23,817 nt of DNA from a virus, in IMG/VR virus record IMGVR_UViG_3300042565_002849, positions 1 through 23,817 of that record; one strand, given 5' to 3'. Positions 6,901-13,859 of the stretch are shown piece after piece. The position numbers were made by a program, and so were the translations under genes. The first letter of the stretch is position 1, and each line of letters begins with the position of its first letter. Under the pieces are notes generated by a model. It had not been told where the DNA came from. It ran no database searches and worked only from the letters and a program-made list of their open reading frames with translations.

Positions 6901-8684
6901 GCCGGCTGGGGCAAAGCAAGCAGCGGGATGCCCTGAGCCAGCAGGTGGCGGGGGCCAGCAGTGTACCGGCGCTGCCTGGAACGCCGACTGGGATGACGGC
7001 CAACATCTTGCCCGGAACCAAAGGCGGCCCGAACTGGAACGAGGGGGTGGGCTACGGCCGCGGCCGGTTGCATGCCGGGCAGGATCTGGGGACGGATCCC
7101 AACGATCCGGTGGCGGCGCGGATGAATGGAGTGATTGAGCAGGCCTACGCCAAGGGGTTTGGCAAGGCTGGCGGTGCTGTCGTGATCAAGTATCAGGACG
7201 GGTCCAAAGGCACCTATGGCCATGTGAATCCACTGGTTGCCCAGGGGCAGAGCGTGTCGGCTGGTCAGCTCATTGCGAGGGTGACACCAGACGGAAACAA
7301 CAGCCACTTGCATTACGAGCTGAGGAACGCTCAGGGCCAGCTGAACTTCAATCCAGGTGCAGCAATCCGTGCGGGCATGGCGGCGGGAGGACGCCCAGCG
7401 GCTGCCGCAGTGCCTGCGTCGGCAATCCGGGCGACCAACCTGGGCGGTGGAGGTGCTGCAGCTGGCGTGAGCGGCGGTCCGGTAACCAGCACCGCCAACC
7501 AAGAGCAGGGATTGCAGCAGGCACTGCAGGACAACACTCGGGTTCAAGGGGAAGTTGCCCAGGCCCTTAAGGACTTCGGGGAATACCAGAAGACGATCGG
7601 TAATGCTCAGTCGCTGGAGACAGAAAACCTCACCGAGCAGCAGCTGGCGGAGCGGGCCCAGTTCGAGTTTGAGCAGCGCAAGGCCCTCTTGACGGCCGAG
7701 GTGATGAAGACCTCCCAGGGCCAGCTGGGGCTGGCGGCTGGCGATGCGGTGAGCGGCAGCATCAGCGGCAGCCTGTCTGGCGCGATGCAGGCACTCTTAA
7801 ACGGTGGTGACGTGAAGCAGGCGGTGTCGGGCGCTCTGGCGCAGGCCGGCCAGGGGCTGATGCAGGCCACCATGGATGCCCTGCTGAACCCCCTGCTGGC
7901 AGAGCTGCAGAAAGGGATCTTCAAGACCGTCACCGGGGTGGATGTAGAAGCGCTGGCGTTGCAAAAGGCTGGAACCGATCTCACGGCCGCGGCTATCGAG
8001 CTGATGAGAGCCGGCACTGTTCTGGCCGGCAACGGCGGCACCGAGGCCGCGGCGATGAACTTCGCCTCCAACCCCTTCGCCTCCAACCCCTTCGCCATTG
8101 CGGGCAAGCTCCTTGGTGGTGTTGGGGGCTTTTCCGGTGCCATGAACCTGGACTTCGGCATCCCTGCCCTGACCGGAATCCCAGATTTCTCCAGCGCCTT
8201 CACCCCTGGCCTGGCCGGCGGTGGAACTATGAAGTACGGCCTCGACTACCTGGTGGGTGAAAAGGGCGCCGAGATCGTGCGGTTCAACAAAGACGGCGGC
8301 CGGGTCTACTCCAACCGTGCCCTCACCCAGGCCCTTGGCGTGCCGTTCCAGCGGGCACCAGGCGGTGGGGCTGCCGTGGCCGATGGTGACAGCCTTGGGG
8401 TGCCGTTCAAGGCGGCCGGCTTTGCTGGTGGGATCCCCTTCCTCAAGGCTGGCCCCGGTGGCGCCCCCGGCAGCACCGGCAGCCCCGGCGGATCGGCGGC
8501 CGCCATGCCTCGATCCGCCCCAATCCGCCTCAGCGTCGAAAGCCAGGTCATCAACGGCGTGGAGTACGCCACCATCGAGCAGCTGCGGGAGGCCTCGGCG
8601 GCGGCGGCCCAGGCCGGCCGGGATTCGGCCTACGACGGCATGCGCAACAACCCCTCCATTCAGCGCTCGCTGGGGATGCGCTGA
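3984..8684 (+). CDS. Tail tape-measure protein with embedded M23 endopeptidase domain
   Basis: This 1566-residue protein sets tail length and helps DNA enter the cell. It starts at TTG 3984; the next in-frame start, ATG 4050, would remove the conserved-looking LGTATLTLRGD segment. Features in order: N-terminal helical region; hydrophobic segments at about 114-154 and 389-458, as expected for a protein released into the cell envelope; very long Gln/Glu/Arg-rich coiled coil at about 590-990; an M23 (lysostaphin/LytM-type) zinc peptidase domain at about 1005-1120; and a Gly/Ala-rich C-terminus with the YLVGEKGAEIVRF element (about 1421-1433) typical of tape-measure ends. The M23 ligands are all visible: H1030 and D1034 (HAGQD), and H1108-x-H1110 (HLHYE), with YGHV between. 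The domain should cut peptidoglycan cross-bridges during DNA injection. By the usual rule of about 0.15 nm per residue the tail would be over 200 nm. The stop overlaps the next start (TGATG). Confidence 0.93.
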   Translation: MTQSGGGGEYSLGTATLTLRGDMQPLERDLARMRQVIADMERRGTNIPAPNIPPPSPEAQRGYEGLLKTLERLRGAAQGDGEAFKALQEQLRGAGQAAGAAGGAGGFGGAGDALGGLLGMAGKAIPMLGQLGLAATGIQSIFGGMAGAISAVLGPLQQLSAEAGRLNKQVAEAGIFAAQSFAILGPDGKLVEGTARQMQMVRGAILKEYKGIQQEVANISGATAGEIYEGFNIVLSNISSLGAKGTTENAAKLATRIAAGMNTLGVPGYQLRGEVNALMMGNIGPDAMLAKKLGISGDDVRQQQAQGTYYDFLMGKLQKLYEGQKVLALSLANVKSNFDDVNQAISSEAGQPLERDTATMMQSILVTFKNLQQSFTGFFKSIAEAVGPVLKLFGPVVSILTSIGAAASSVGQIIMDVVGTVTAVVGGGLMPILTAVARTGELIARVVGLVAEAIGAVINPIKALFNVGGDTQTAAVSSFFDQMFTGLDKVSGAIDSFNQKWAAMVLNTNLAAVRANMKLTGKSEEEIQAAENDMRDRYKLQSGLTEEVQLRSLQVPGATLDRIEARDQRLGVGSARALAISKEWADIKQKSYQNEIKSLEQGLTLMNKQREVAEAMSAVAAARRALLARSYELGVQVAASPEAKAAAETRLADVKLRQEKEAIAERRGILQTERELQQRQMLIQQTQIKIQQEQLKIQVAEAEAERERVRTDTQAFLKARGNTSPRSPEWMAMTTQLNKLAAEQTLNNAKVAGSRKALELAFQAEGQLGTINGLEAQRLGLQEQQLDIQGQSAQYTREQQALMAQISAAEQKITNELTRATNIQNEKKQRLEAQTEEINRQLKLQDQQGRLEKARADLAATRAKAEVQAAQRLEEVQAAQDRARNGGGTASVIEAQIAAAAAGVTEMQTAAEVQKRLYDAREQQMQREHQLQARQLEVQQMREKSEVRIQELQLRGQQVALAIEKARLVADLGRLGQSKQRDALSQQVAGASSVPALPGTPTGMTANILPGTKGGPNWNEGVGYGRGRLHAGQDLGTDPNDPVAARMNGVIEQAYAKGFGKAGGAVVIKYQDGSKGTYGHVNPLVAQGQSVSAGQLIARVTPDGNNSHLHYELRNAQGQLNFNPGAAIRAGMAAGGRPAAAAVPASAIRATNLGGGGAAAGVSGGPVTSTANQEQGLQQALQDNTRVQGEVAQALKDFGEYQKTIGNAQSLETENLTEQQLAERAQFEFEQRKALLTAEVMKTSQGQLGLAAGDAVSGSISGSLSGAMQALLNGGDVKQAVSGALAQAGQGLMQATMDALLNPLLAELQKGIFKTVTGVDVEALALQKAGTDLTAAAIELMRAGTVLAGNGGTEAAAMNFASNPFASNPFAIAGKLLGGVGGFSGAMNLDFGIPALTGIPDFSSAFTPGLAGGGTMKYGLDYLVGEKGAEIVRFNKDGGRVYSNRALTQALGVPFQRAPGGGAAVADGDSLGVPFKAAGFAGGIPFLKAGPGGAPGSTGSPGGSAAAMPRSAPIRLSVESQVINGVEYATIEQLREASAAAAQAGRDSAYDGMRNNPSIQRSLGMR
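8061..8096 (+). repeat. 15-bp tandem repeat inside the tape-measure gene
   Basis: TTCGCCTCCAACCCC is present twice in tandem (8061-8075, 8076-8090), followed by a partial TTCGCC, encoding FASNP-FASNP-FA. It is in frame, so slippage would change repeat number without a frameshift. It lies in the flexible region between the peptidase and the C-terminal motif. Confidence 0.85.
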
Positions 8685-9148
8685 TGATCGCCATCTGCGC
8701 CTACATCAGCTTCCAGGCCGCTGGTGTGCCGGTGCCTGGCTATGCCTGGCAGAACCTGTTCACCGGCCAGACCCGCACCTATGACGGCCGCTCCCACGTG
8801 TTTCAGGCCTTTCGGATTTCAGACTCGGCCGGTGCCCGCGGCGGTGACCGCTCCCAGGGCCGGCTGGCACTGAACCGCAACCAGCTGGCCCTGAACGTGC
8901 TAGCCGAGGCCCGTGCCAACCAGTGGAAGATCCGCGCCGATGTCGTCCTCTGCGATGTTGCCGCCGGCAGTGACGTGCGCCTGCTGTCGCGGCACCTATG
9001 GCGGCTGGGCCCGATCGAGCGGCGGGAGATCATCACCGTCACCCTCACCTCTCCCCTGGATGCGCTCCGCGGCGATGCGCCGCGCCGAAGGCTGACCGAG
9101 GCGCTGGTGGGGCAGGTGCCCGACACCGGCCAGATCTTCCTCACCTGA
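8684..9148 (+). CDS. Minor tail protein, L-like / distal tail component
   Basis: A 154-residue protein directly after the tape measure, overlapping it by one base and the next gene by one base (TGATG at both joints). The C-terminal part, ending IITVTLTSPLDALRG, then PRRRLTEALVG and PDTGQIFLT, resembles lambda gpL and DUF1833/DUF2163-type minor tail proteins, where a TLTSPLD-like strand is followed by a PRR element. The slot between tape measure and NlpC/P60 protein is where lambda-like phages and gene transfer agents carry the tail-tip ring or hub protein, so it probably forms part of the ring joining tube and tip. No cysteine cluster for an iron-sulfur site like that of lambda gpL is visible: one cysteine lies near the N-terminus and one at CDVAAG. 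Family assignment is tentative; the structural tail role is fairly sure from context. Confidence 0.65.
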   Translation: MIAICAYISFQAAGVPVPGYAWQNLFTGQTRTYDGRSHVFQAFRISDSAGARGGDRSQGRLALNRNQLALNVLAEARANQWKIRADVVLCDVAAGSDVRLLSRHLWRLGPIERREIITVTLTSPLDALRGDAPRRRLTEALVGQVPDTGQIFLT

Positions 9149-9588
9149 TGGCCATGCCGCACGCCAACCAGGCCGCACCCTGGATTCGCTATCTGGGGCT
9201 GCCCTACCGGTGGGGGGGGGATCCGGATCGCCATGGCGGCACCGACTGCCTGCGCCTCACCATGGCCGTGCTGGATCTCTACGACGCGCCCCGGCCGGCG
9301 CTGATCAAGCGCGAGTGGTATGAGGCCGCCGGCCGGGGCCGCTGGAAGCCGCTGCTCGAGGAGCTTGCCGCCGGCAGCAGCACAGTGCCCGGAGCTATGC
9401 CGCTGGATGTGGCGTTGCTGGCTGGCGGCGCCCCGATCGCCCTGGGGGTGTGCGTGGCTGGAGGGGTGCTCACCACTTGTCAGGGGCAGGGCGTGCACTG
9501 GCGGCCGCTGGCCGCCTGCCGCGTGCGCCGCTGGTTTCGCTTCCTGCCGTCAGCCGTCACCGTTCCCGCGCCCATCTTGATCCTGTGA
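9148..9588 (+). CDS. NlpC/P60-type tail protein, catalytic His apparently lost
   Basis: A 146-residue protein starting at ATG 9148, which overlaps the previous stop by one base. The N-terminus has the NlpC/P60 signature: YLGLPYRWGGDPD, then GGTDCLRLT, with the nucleophile at C34. Its size and place match lambda gpK's C-terminal half and the stand-alone P60 peptidase of gene transfer agents. The usual second catalytic element reads Pro-x-His-Leu/Val-Gly-Ile; here the matching stretch is APIALGVCV, with Ala98 at the histidine position. H117 in GVHW is the only later histidine and is not in the expected place. The protein may have become a structural plug, or use another residue; this needs a structural model. 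A G9 run (9212-9220) codes for the RWGGD loop. The stop overlaps the next start as GTGA. Confidence 0.75.
   Translation: MAMPHANQAAPWIRYLGLPYRWGGDPDRHGGTDCLRLTMAVLDLYDAPRPALIKREWYEAAGRGRWKPLLEELAAGSSTVPGAMPLDVALLAGGAPIALGVCVAGGVLTTCQGQGVHWRPLAACRVRRWFRFLPSAVTVPAPILIL
9212..9220 (+). repeat. G9 homopolymer in the NlpC/P60 gene
   Basis: Nine consecutive G residues encode part of W-G-G-D. Gain or loss of one base would cut the protein after about 25 residues, before the conserved cysteine. It could be slippage-prone in replication or a place for sequencing error. Confidence 0.9.
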
Positions 9589-12500
9589 CGCGACACCCCC
9601 GCCCCCTGCCAGGTGATGCCTACCTGGCGCAGCTGCTCGGCTGGAGCGAAGACCAGCTGCTGCACTACCAGCTGGAACGTCAGCAGGCCGCGGCATTCGA
9701 GCTAACGCGGAATCCACCGATCGCCACCTGCGAATCCGGCACCCTGGCTGCGGTCTCGCTGGCCGTCAGCATCCTGTCGGCCGGTTACACCATCGTTTCC
9801 GCCCTGCTGGCGCCCAAGGGGCAGCCCGGCCGGGTCATCAGCAGTCAGCAACAGGGCGAGACCATCGTTGATGGCGCTCGCTATTCCCCCCGGCCTGGCT
9901 TCGATTCGCTGCAGGAGGTAGCAAGGCTTGGCAGCCTGATTCCGATCACCTTTGCCAGGCGGGAGTACCTGCCGGCCCAGAACGGAAGGCCCGCGGGTTG
10001 GTACGGCGGCTGCCGCGTCGATCTTGGCCTGGTCTGGTCCCGGATGACCAGCCTGGGTGGTTCGCAGCTGTTCAGCGGGGTCTACGTGCTCGGCGAAGGG
10101 CCGATGGCGGAGATTGATCCGGCCGGTTTTGCGCTGGGCAACAACCTCTTGCTCTCCTACGACCTGGGCAGCGCTGAAGCCAATGAGGCCGCGGCTCGCG
10201 TCACCCTCTACAGCCGCCTGAACGGGGGACGGATTCGATCCAGCGACCGCATCGCCGGTCGCCTGGCGGCCAACGACATCGGCAATCTGGAAAACGCTGG
10301 TGCCGCTGATGTCTTTCAGGTGCGCAGCACCGGCGGCGTCATCCGTCCTGACGCCTGTGCAGCCTCCCGGCCCAGCAACTCCACGACCTGTGGCCTCTAC
10401 GCCACCATGGGCAATGGCCTGGGGTTGCGGACCAACCCACAGTTGCGCCCCACCAGGCAATTCGCGACAAAGCCTGAGGGCAGCAGTGGCGCTCAGAAGA
10501 TCGATCCGGCCGACGATCCGGTGGCACTGGGCGCCGTGTGGAAGGGCCGCCTGATGTGGGCGGGTCGTTGTGGCATCGTGGCGACATCAAATGGCAATAC
10601 AGATGGGAACATCAGTCTCAGCGCAGGCGATACGTTTGATTATCTGCTCTCTAACACCACGGATGCCAACACCAAACTACGGTTTGATAGCAACAACACC
10701 GACATTGGCAGTGGCGATGCCTTTCACGTCGAAACTGGCACCGATGTAGCCGCAACAATCAGTGGTCGTCAACGATCGATCGATGATGGCTTAGTGCTGG
10801 GTGAAATCTATAAATGTGGTAGTTGCTTGGCAGTATTGCAGCAACGCATTCCCGCGGACGAAACATTCTCGTCTGATGCTGACAACCAACCGGTCGGCAA
10901 TGGGCAACCGATCACAGCACGCTTTCGCGTCATAAGAGCTGGTGTTGTCACTAAATCATCAGGACAAGACATCAACCCATCCTCCACAGGAACAACGGCC
11001 TATCCCGCCCGAGTGGATGTGTCCAATGGCTGGAGCTGGACTTCATCCGTGGTTGACCCTGGGCCCCGCTATTCCAGCGGCACCAGCAGGGGGCATCTCC
11101 ATCGCTGCGCCGTGGCTGATTTCACGCTGAACAAGCCGGCCAGGGTGATCGAGATCGGTCTGCGCAGCACGGTGGGCATTCGAGGCAGCGGCTTTGCCAA
11201 CCTCAGGCAGGCGCCAACGCTGACCGAGATCAACCGCCTGGCCGGCGGTGAACGAGAAGGGCAGACGCTGGGGTCAGGGAGCAAGATCGGGATCGCTGTC
11301 TATCAGGGTGGCGCCAGAAGTTTCGTAGAAGAGCGCTACAGCTTCATCCGTATCAGCTACCGGCCCGAGGGTGCCGCCACATTTGTGGAGCTGCCCTCCA
11401 TCTACGGCGTGCGCGGGCTGACCCAGCAGGCGCAGTACAACAGCCTGCAGCTGGAGCTCCCTGCTGGCAGCCGTTGCGCACAGGTACGGCTCGAACCGCT
11501 TTCTGGCTGGGAGATCCGCTCGGGCACCGCTGCTGGTCAGCTGGTGGTGCTCGATAGCCGCACGGCCACCCTGCAGACCGTGGTGGATGGCACCTGCACC
11601 GTTCGCTATGCCGGCGAGGCACCCTTCACTAGAACGGCCGATCGCTTCGCTCTGAAGTCGATTGAGCCTGAACAGGATCTGGGCCTTGGCTGGACCGATG
11701 GCACGGCAATGACCGACCCTTGGGGGAAGGTGGCGGAGGCGTTTGTTTACGAGGAGATCCAGAGCACGGCCAGCCAACGGCCTGAGCACGAAATCGCCTA
11801 CATCAACATCATCCAGACCAACGCCACCACACCCACCTACGACGGCATTGCCGGGGTGGGCATGAACATCCGCTCAGCCCTGGAGCTTCAGAGCGTCAAC
11901 CAGCTGTCAGCGCAGGTGATTGGCGGCCACATTTGTTCCCGCTACATCGAGGCCAACGAAGGGCCGACCCATCTGCTGCCAGACATCTTCAGCCGGCTGG
12001 CGCTGAGCCCTGTCTTTGGCGCCGGGCAGGACGTGAGCGCCGAGCAGATCAATGCCGCCAGCTTCCTGGCGTCGGCGCAGTGGTGTTTCGACCGTCGCTA
12101 CTTCTTCGATGGCACCCTGCCTCAGCCGGAAAACCTGCGGCAGTGGGCGGCCGATCAGGCGGGGCTGCATCTGCTGGCCTTCTATGAGCTCAATGGACAG
12201 TTCTATTTCAAGCCGGCGCTGAGCTTCAATCCGGTGCCGATCGTGGACCTGTTCACCGCTGCAAACATCAAGGCGGGAACCTTCCAGAGCACCACCAGCG
12301 ACGACGACCAGCGCCGACCGATCCAGGTCAGCGGGCTGTACCGAGAAGAACGCAGCAACAACGACCTGCTCTCTCCCGGTGTGTTCTCGACCGTGCGGGA
12401 GATCACGATTCGTGAGGCCTCGGGCAGCGACAGCGATCCGGTGGAACAGCTGGACATGAAGGCCAGCTGCACCAACCGCTGGCATTTGATTGATGCGGCC

Positions 12501-12971
12501 AAGTATTTGATCCGCTGGAGACGGCTGGTGGGCGATCCGATCAGCTTCGAGACCACCTATGCCGGCATGCTGCGGCCCGTCGCGCCGGAGGATCACATCG
12601 CCGTGGCCTACGACGAAACGCTCGAAGACCTCTACAGCAACGGCGCCGTGATGCCCGATGGCACCCTGGTGGCCTCTGAGCCGCTGAGCGACGGCAGCTA
12701 TGAGGTGCTGGCCTGGGATGGCACCACCCCGCCGGGCCCCACGATCCAGTCGCTGGTGGTGACAGAAGGCGGCACCAGGGGCAACCTGCTGGGCTCCCAG
12801 TGGACCCGCACCGCCCCCCCCCAGGTGCGCACCTATCGGGTGATGCGCGTCAACCCCACCGATGACGGCCGCCAACGGATCGAGGCGGTGCTGATGCCCA
12901 CCGATGAGGATGGCCGCTTGCTGCTTTCCCTAGACTGGGATGAGCCCACCGCCTGGGTGATCCGCGGCTGA
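9585..12971 (+). CDS. J-like tail tip / host-specificity protein
   Basis: A 1128-residue protein starting at GTG 9585, which overlaps the previous stop (GTGA); the frame is open further upstream only as a shadow of that gene. A hydrophobic segment at about 54-76 (LAAVSLAVSILSAGYTIVSA) is typical of the N-terminus of J-type or I-J fused tip proteins. It is followed by GARYSPRPGFDSLQ and LGSLIPITFARREYL, resembling the start of the J hub region. The middle part (YDGIAGVGMNIRSALEL, VNQLSAQVIGGH, then LPDIFSRLALSP and QWCFDRRYFFDG) matches the hub region conserved in lambda J and GTA megatron proteins. J sits at the tail tip and contacts the receptor or carries fibres. No fibronectin III repeats are evident; host binding is probably left to the separate fibre at 15368. 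Residues ~326-470 are encoded by a markedly lower-GC segment. The stop overlaps the next start by one base. Confidence 0.85.
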   Translation: MTRHPRPLPGDAYLAQLLGWSEDQLLHYQLERQQAAAFELTRNPPIATCESGTLAAVSLAVSILSAGYTIVSALLAPKGQPGRVISSQQQGETIVDGARYSPRPGFDSLQEVARLGSLIPITFARREYLPAQNGRPAGWYGGCRVDLGLVWSRMTSLGGSQLFSGVYVLGEGPMAEIDPAGFALGNNLLLSYDLGSAEANEAAARVTLYSRLNGGRIRSSDRIAGRLAANDIGNLENAGAADVFQVRSTGGVIRPDACAASRPSNSTTCGLYATMGNGLGLRTNPQLRPTRQFATKPEGSSGAQKIDPADDPVALGAVWKGRLMWAGRCGIVATSNGNTDGNISLSAGDTFDYLLSNTTDANTKLRFDSNNTDIGSGDAFHVETGTDVAATISGRQRSIDDGLVLGEIYKCGSCLAVLQQRIPADETFSSDADNQPVGNGQPITARFRVIRAGVVTKSSGQDINPSSTGTTAYPARVDVSNGWSWTSSVVDPGPRYSSGTSRGHLHRCAVADFTLNKPARVIEIGLRSTVGIRGSGFANLRQAPTLTEINRLAGGEREGQTLGSGSKIGIAVYQGGARSFVEERYSFIRISYRPEGAATFVELPSIYGVRGLTQQAQYNSLQLELPAGSRCAQVRLEPLSGWEIRSGTAAGQLVVLDSRTATLQTVVDGTCTVRYAGEAPFTRTADRFALKSIEPEQDLGLGWTDGTAMTDPWGKVAEAFVYEEIQSTASQRPEHEIAYINIIQTNATTPTYDGIAGVGMNIRSALELQSVNQLSAQVIGGHICSRYIEANEGPTHLLPDIFSRLALSPVFGAGQDVSAEQINAASFLASAQWCFDRRYFFDGTLPQPENLRQWAADQAGLHLLAFYELNGQFYFKPALSFNPVPIVDLFTAANIKAGTFQSTTSDDDQRRPIQVSGLYREERSNNDLLSPGVFSTVREITIREASGSDSDPVEQLDMKASCTNRWHLIDAAKYLIRWRRLVGDPISFETTYAGMLRPVAPEDHIAVAYDETLEDLYSNGAVMPDGTLVASEPLSDGSYEVLAWDGTTPPGPTIQSLVVTEGGTRGNLLGSQWTRTAPPQVRTYRVMRVNPTDDGRQRIEAVLMPTDEDGRLLLSLDWDEPTAWVIRG
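10560..10990 (+). other. Low-GC segment inside the J-like gene
   Basis: Hand counts give 30 G/C of 60 bases at 10621-10680 against 43 of 60 at 10501-10560. The segment encodes a Ser/Thr/Asn/Asp-rich, probably beta-structured stretch (about residues 326-470; for example SNTTDANTKLRFDSNNTD). The reading frame is intact throughout. This is consistent with an inserted or exchanged surface domain. Confidence 0.6.
12814..12822 (+). repeat. C9 homopolymer near the end of the J-like gene
   Basis: Nine consecutive C residues encode A-P-P-Q at about residue 1077-1080. Slippage would remove roughly the last 50 residues. Confidence 0.9.
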
Positions 12972-13384
12972 TGGCGATGCTCCCCAACCCTTGCAATTTG
13001 ATGTCACTTCCTCCCCCGTCCCACCTTTTCACAGCTGGAAACATTCAGGACGGCAGCTTCCAAAACGACCGCGACAAAGGTGAGGGAATCTGGTTTACAA
13101 CCCCAGTCGTTGAAGGCCTCCGGCCTATCGGACTTGGATCACACATCCTTGTCGCTTACGAAGAAGGTCTGGTGGAATCTGTTGATTGCAAACCCCGGAG
13201 TTTTCAGGTGCGCTCGATTCTCACTTTCAACGGCATGCAACGGATCAACGCTCTCCCTGTCCCTGAGCCTGTGATAGGGGAGATCCGCTGGAAAGGCACT
13301 GTCGTGGCCAGGCTCAAGAGCATTGAGACCGCTCAGTTTTCTGAGCTGCCCAAACCTTGGCGGCGTCGACAGTTCGGGGACTGA
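12971..13384 (+). CDS. Shortened relative of the J C-terminal region (mini-J)
   Basis: A 137-residue protein overlapping the J stop by one base (TGATG). It aligns by eye, in order, with four separate pieces of the J C-terminus. These are LFTAGNIQDGSFQ (19-31) with J LFTAANIKAGTFQ (~889-901); FTTPVVEGLRP (42-52) with J FETTYAGMLRP (~988-998); HILVAYEEGL (58-67) with J HIAVAYDETL (~1004-1013); and RSFQVRSI...MQRINALPVP with J RTYRVMRV...RQRIEAVLMP. J residues of about 902-987 have no counterpart, so the small protein looks like a J-tail domain with an internal deletion. The DNA is lower in GC than J and clearly diverged, so it is not a fresh duplication. The last ~35 residues (IRWKGTVVARLKSIETAQF) have no J match. 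It probably binds at the tail tip, perhaps beside or instead of the J terminus; that is inference. Confidence 0.7.
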   Translation: MAMLPNPCNLMSLPPPSHLFTAGNIQDGSFQNDRDKGEGIWFTTPVVEGLRPIGLGSHILVAYEEGLVESVDCKPRSFQVRSILTFNGMQRINALPVPEPVIGEIRWKGTVVARLKSIETAQFSELPKPWRRRQFGD

Positions 13385-13803
13385 TGCCGATCCTCTTCCC
13401 GGCCATCGAGCCGACCAACTTCGCGTTCGTCATGCCCCGCCATCCGGTCACCAGCGCGGTGTCGGAAGCCGGCATCGAAGACCATCGGCTGTGGGGCACC
13501 GTCGCCGTTGGTGGAGCGCTCGAGCTGGAGTTCCGCAACATCAACACCGATCGAGCCACCGAGATTCTGACCACCTTCCGCCAGAGCTACTCCGGCGTGC
13601 TGCCCCTGACGCTGCCCGACATCCTTTTCGCCGGGGTGTCGTTAGGTCACAAGGCCTTCATCGAGTCGGTCACCACCGGCGCCGGCCTGCGCTGGTTCTG
13701 GCCCCTCGGACAAGGCGCCCCCACCCCGCGGACTTCTCACACCTACCGCCACCGCTGCACCCTGCCGGTGCAGCTGCAGGCCCGGCTGCAGAACAGCCCC
13801 TAG
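13384..13803 (+). CDS. Probable minor tail protein, M-like
   Basis: A 139-residue protein from ATG 13384, overlapping the previous stop by one base. The stretch ALELEFRNINTDRATEILTTFRQSYSGVLPLTLPD, followed later by LRWFWPLGQGAPTP and a closing YRHRCTLPVQLQARL, loosely follows the plan of the lambda gpM / DUF2460-like minor tail proteins: a strand, a helix that counts 'a..il.tF', then an aromatic Trp-Pro region and a final beta strand. The similarity is weak and the family is not certain. Its place among tip genes makes a structural tail role likely. The protein ends at TAG 13801-13803, after which there are 56 bases without an obvious signal before the next gene. Confidence 0.55.
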   Translation: MPILFPAIEPTNFAFVMPRHPVTSAVSEAGIEDHRLWGTVAVGGALELEFRNINTDRATEILTTFRQSYSGVLPLTLPDILFAGVSLGHKAFIESVTTGAGLRWFWPLGQGAPTPRTSHTYRHRCTLPVQLQARLQNSP

Positions 13804-13859
13804 AGCCTGGGCCGCTGCCCCTGCCTAGTCTCCTGATGTGGCCATGAGCTGAATCAGGG

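Noticed and set aside
5328-7547. 739-codon open frame on the minus strand opposite the tape measure
   Set aside because: It mirrors the coiled-coil region of the tape measure; the translation is Leu/His/Arg-rich low complexity, typical of an antisense shadow in GC-rich DNA, and has no start signal.
8331-8470. Repeated LGVPF motif in the tape-measure C-terminus as a functional repeat
   Set aside because: Two loose copies in a Gly/Ala/Pro-rich linker; low complexity explains them.
11907-12875. 322-codon minus-strand frame opposite the J gene
   Set aside because: Shadow of the J reading frame with His/Ala/Gly-rich composition; J itself has recognisable hub motifs.
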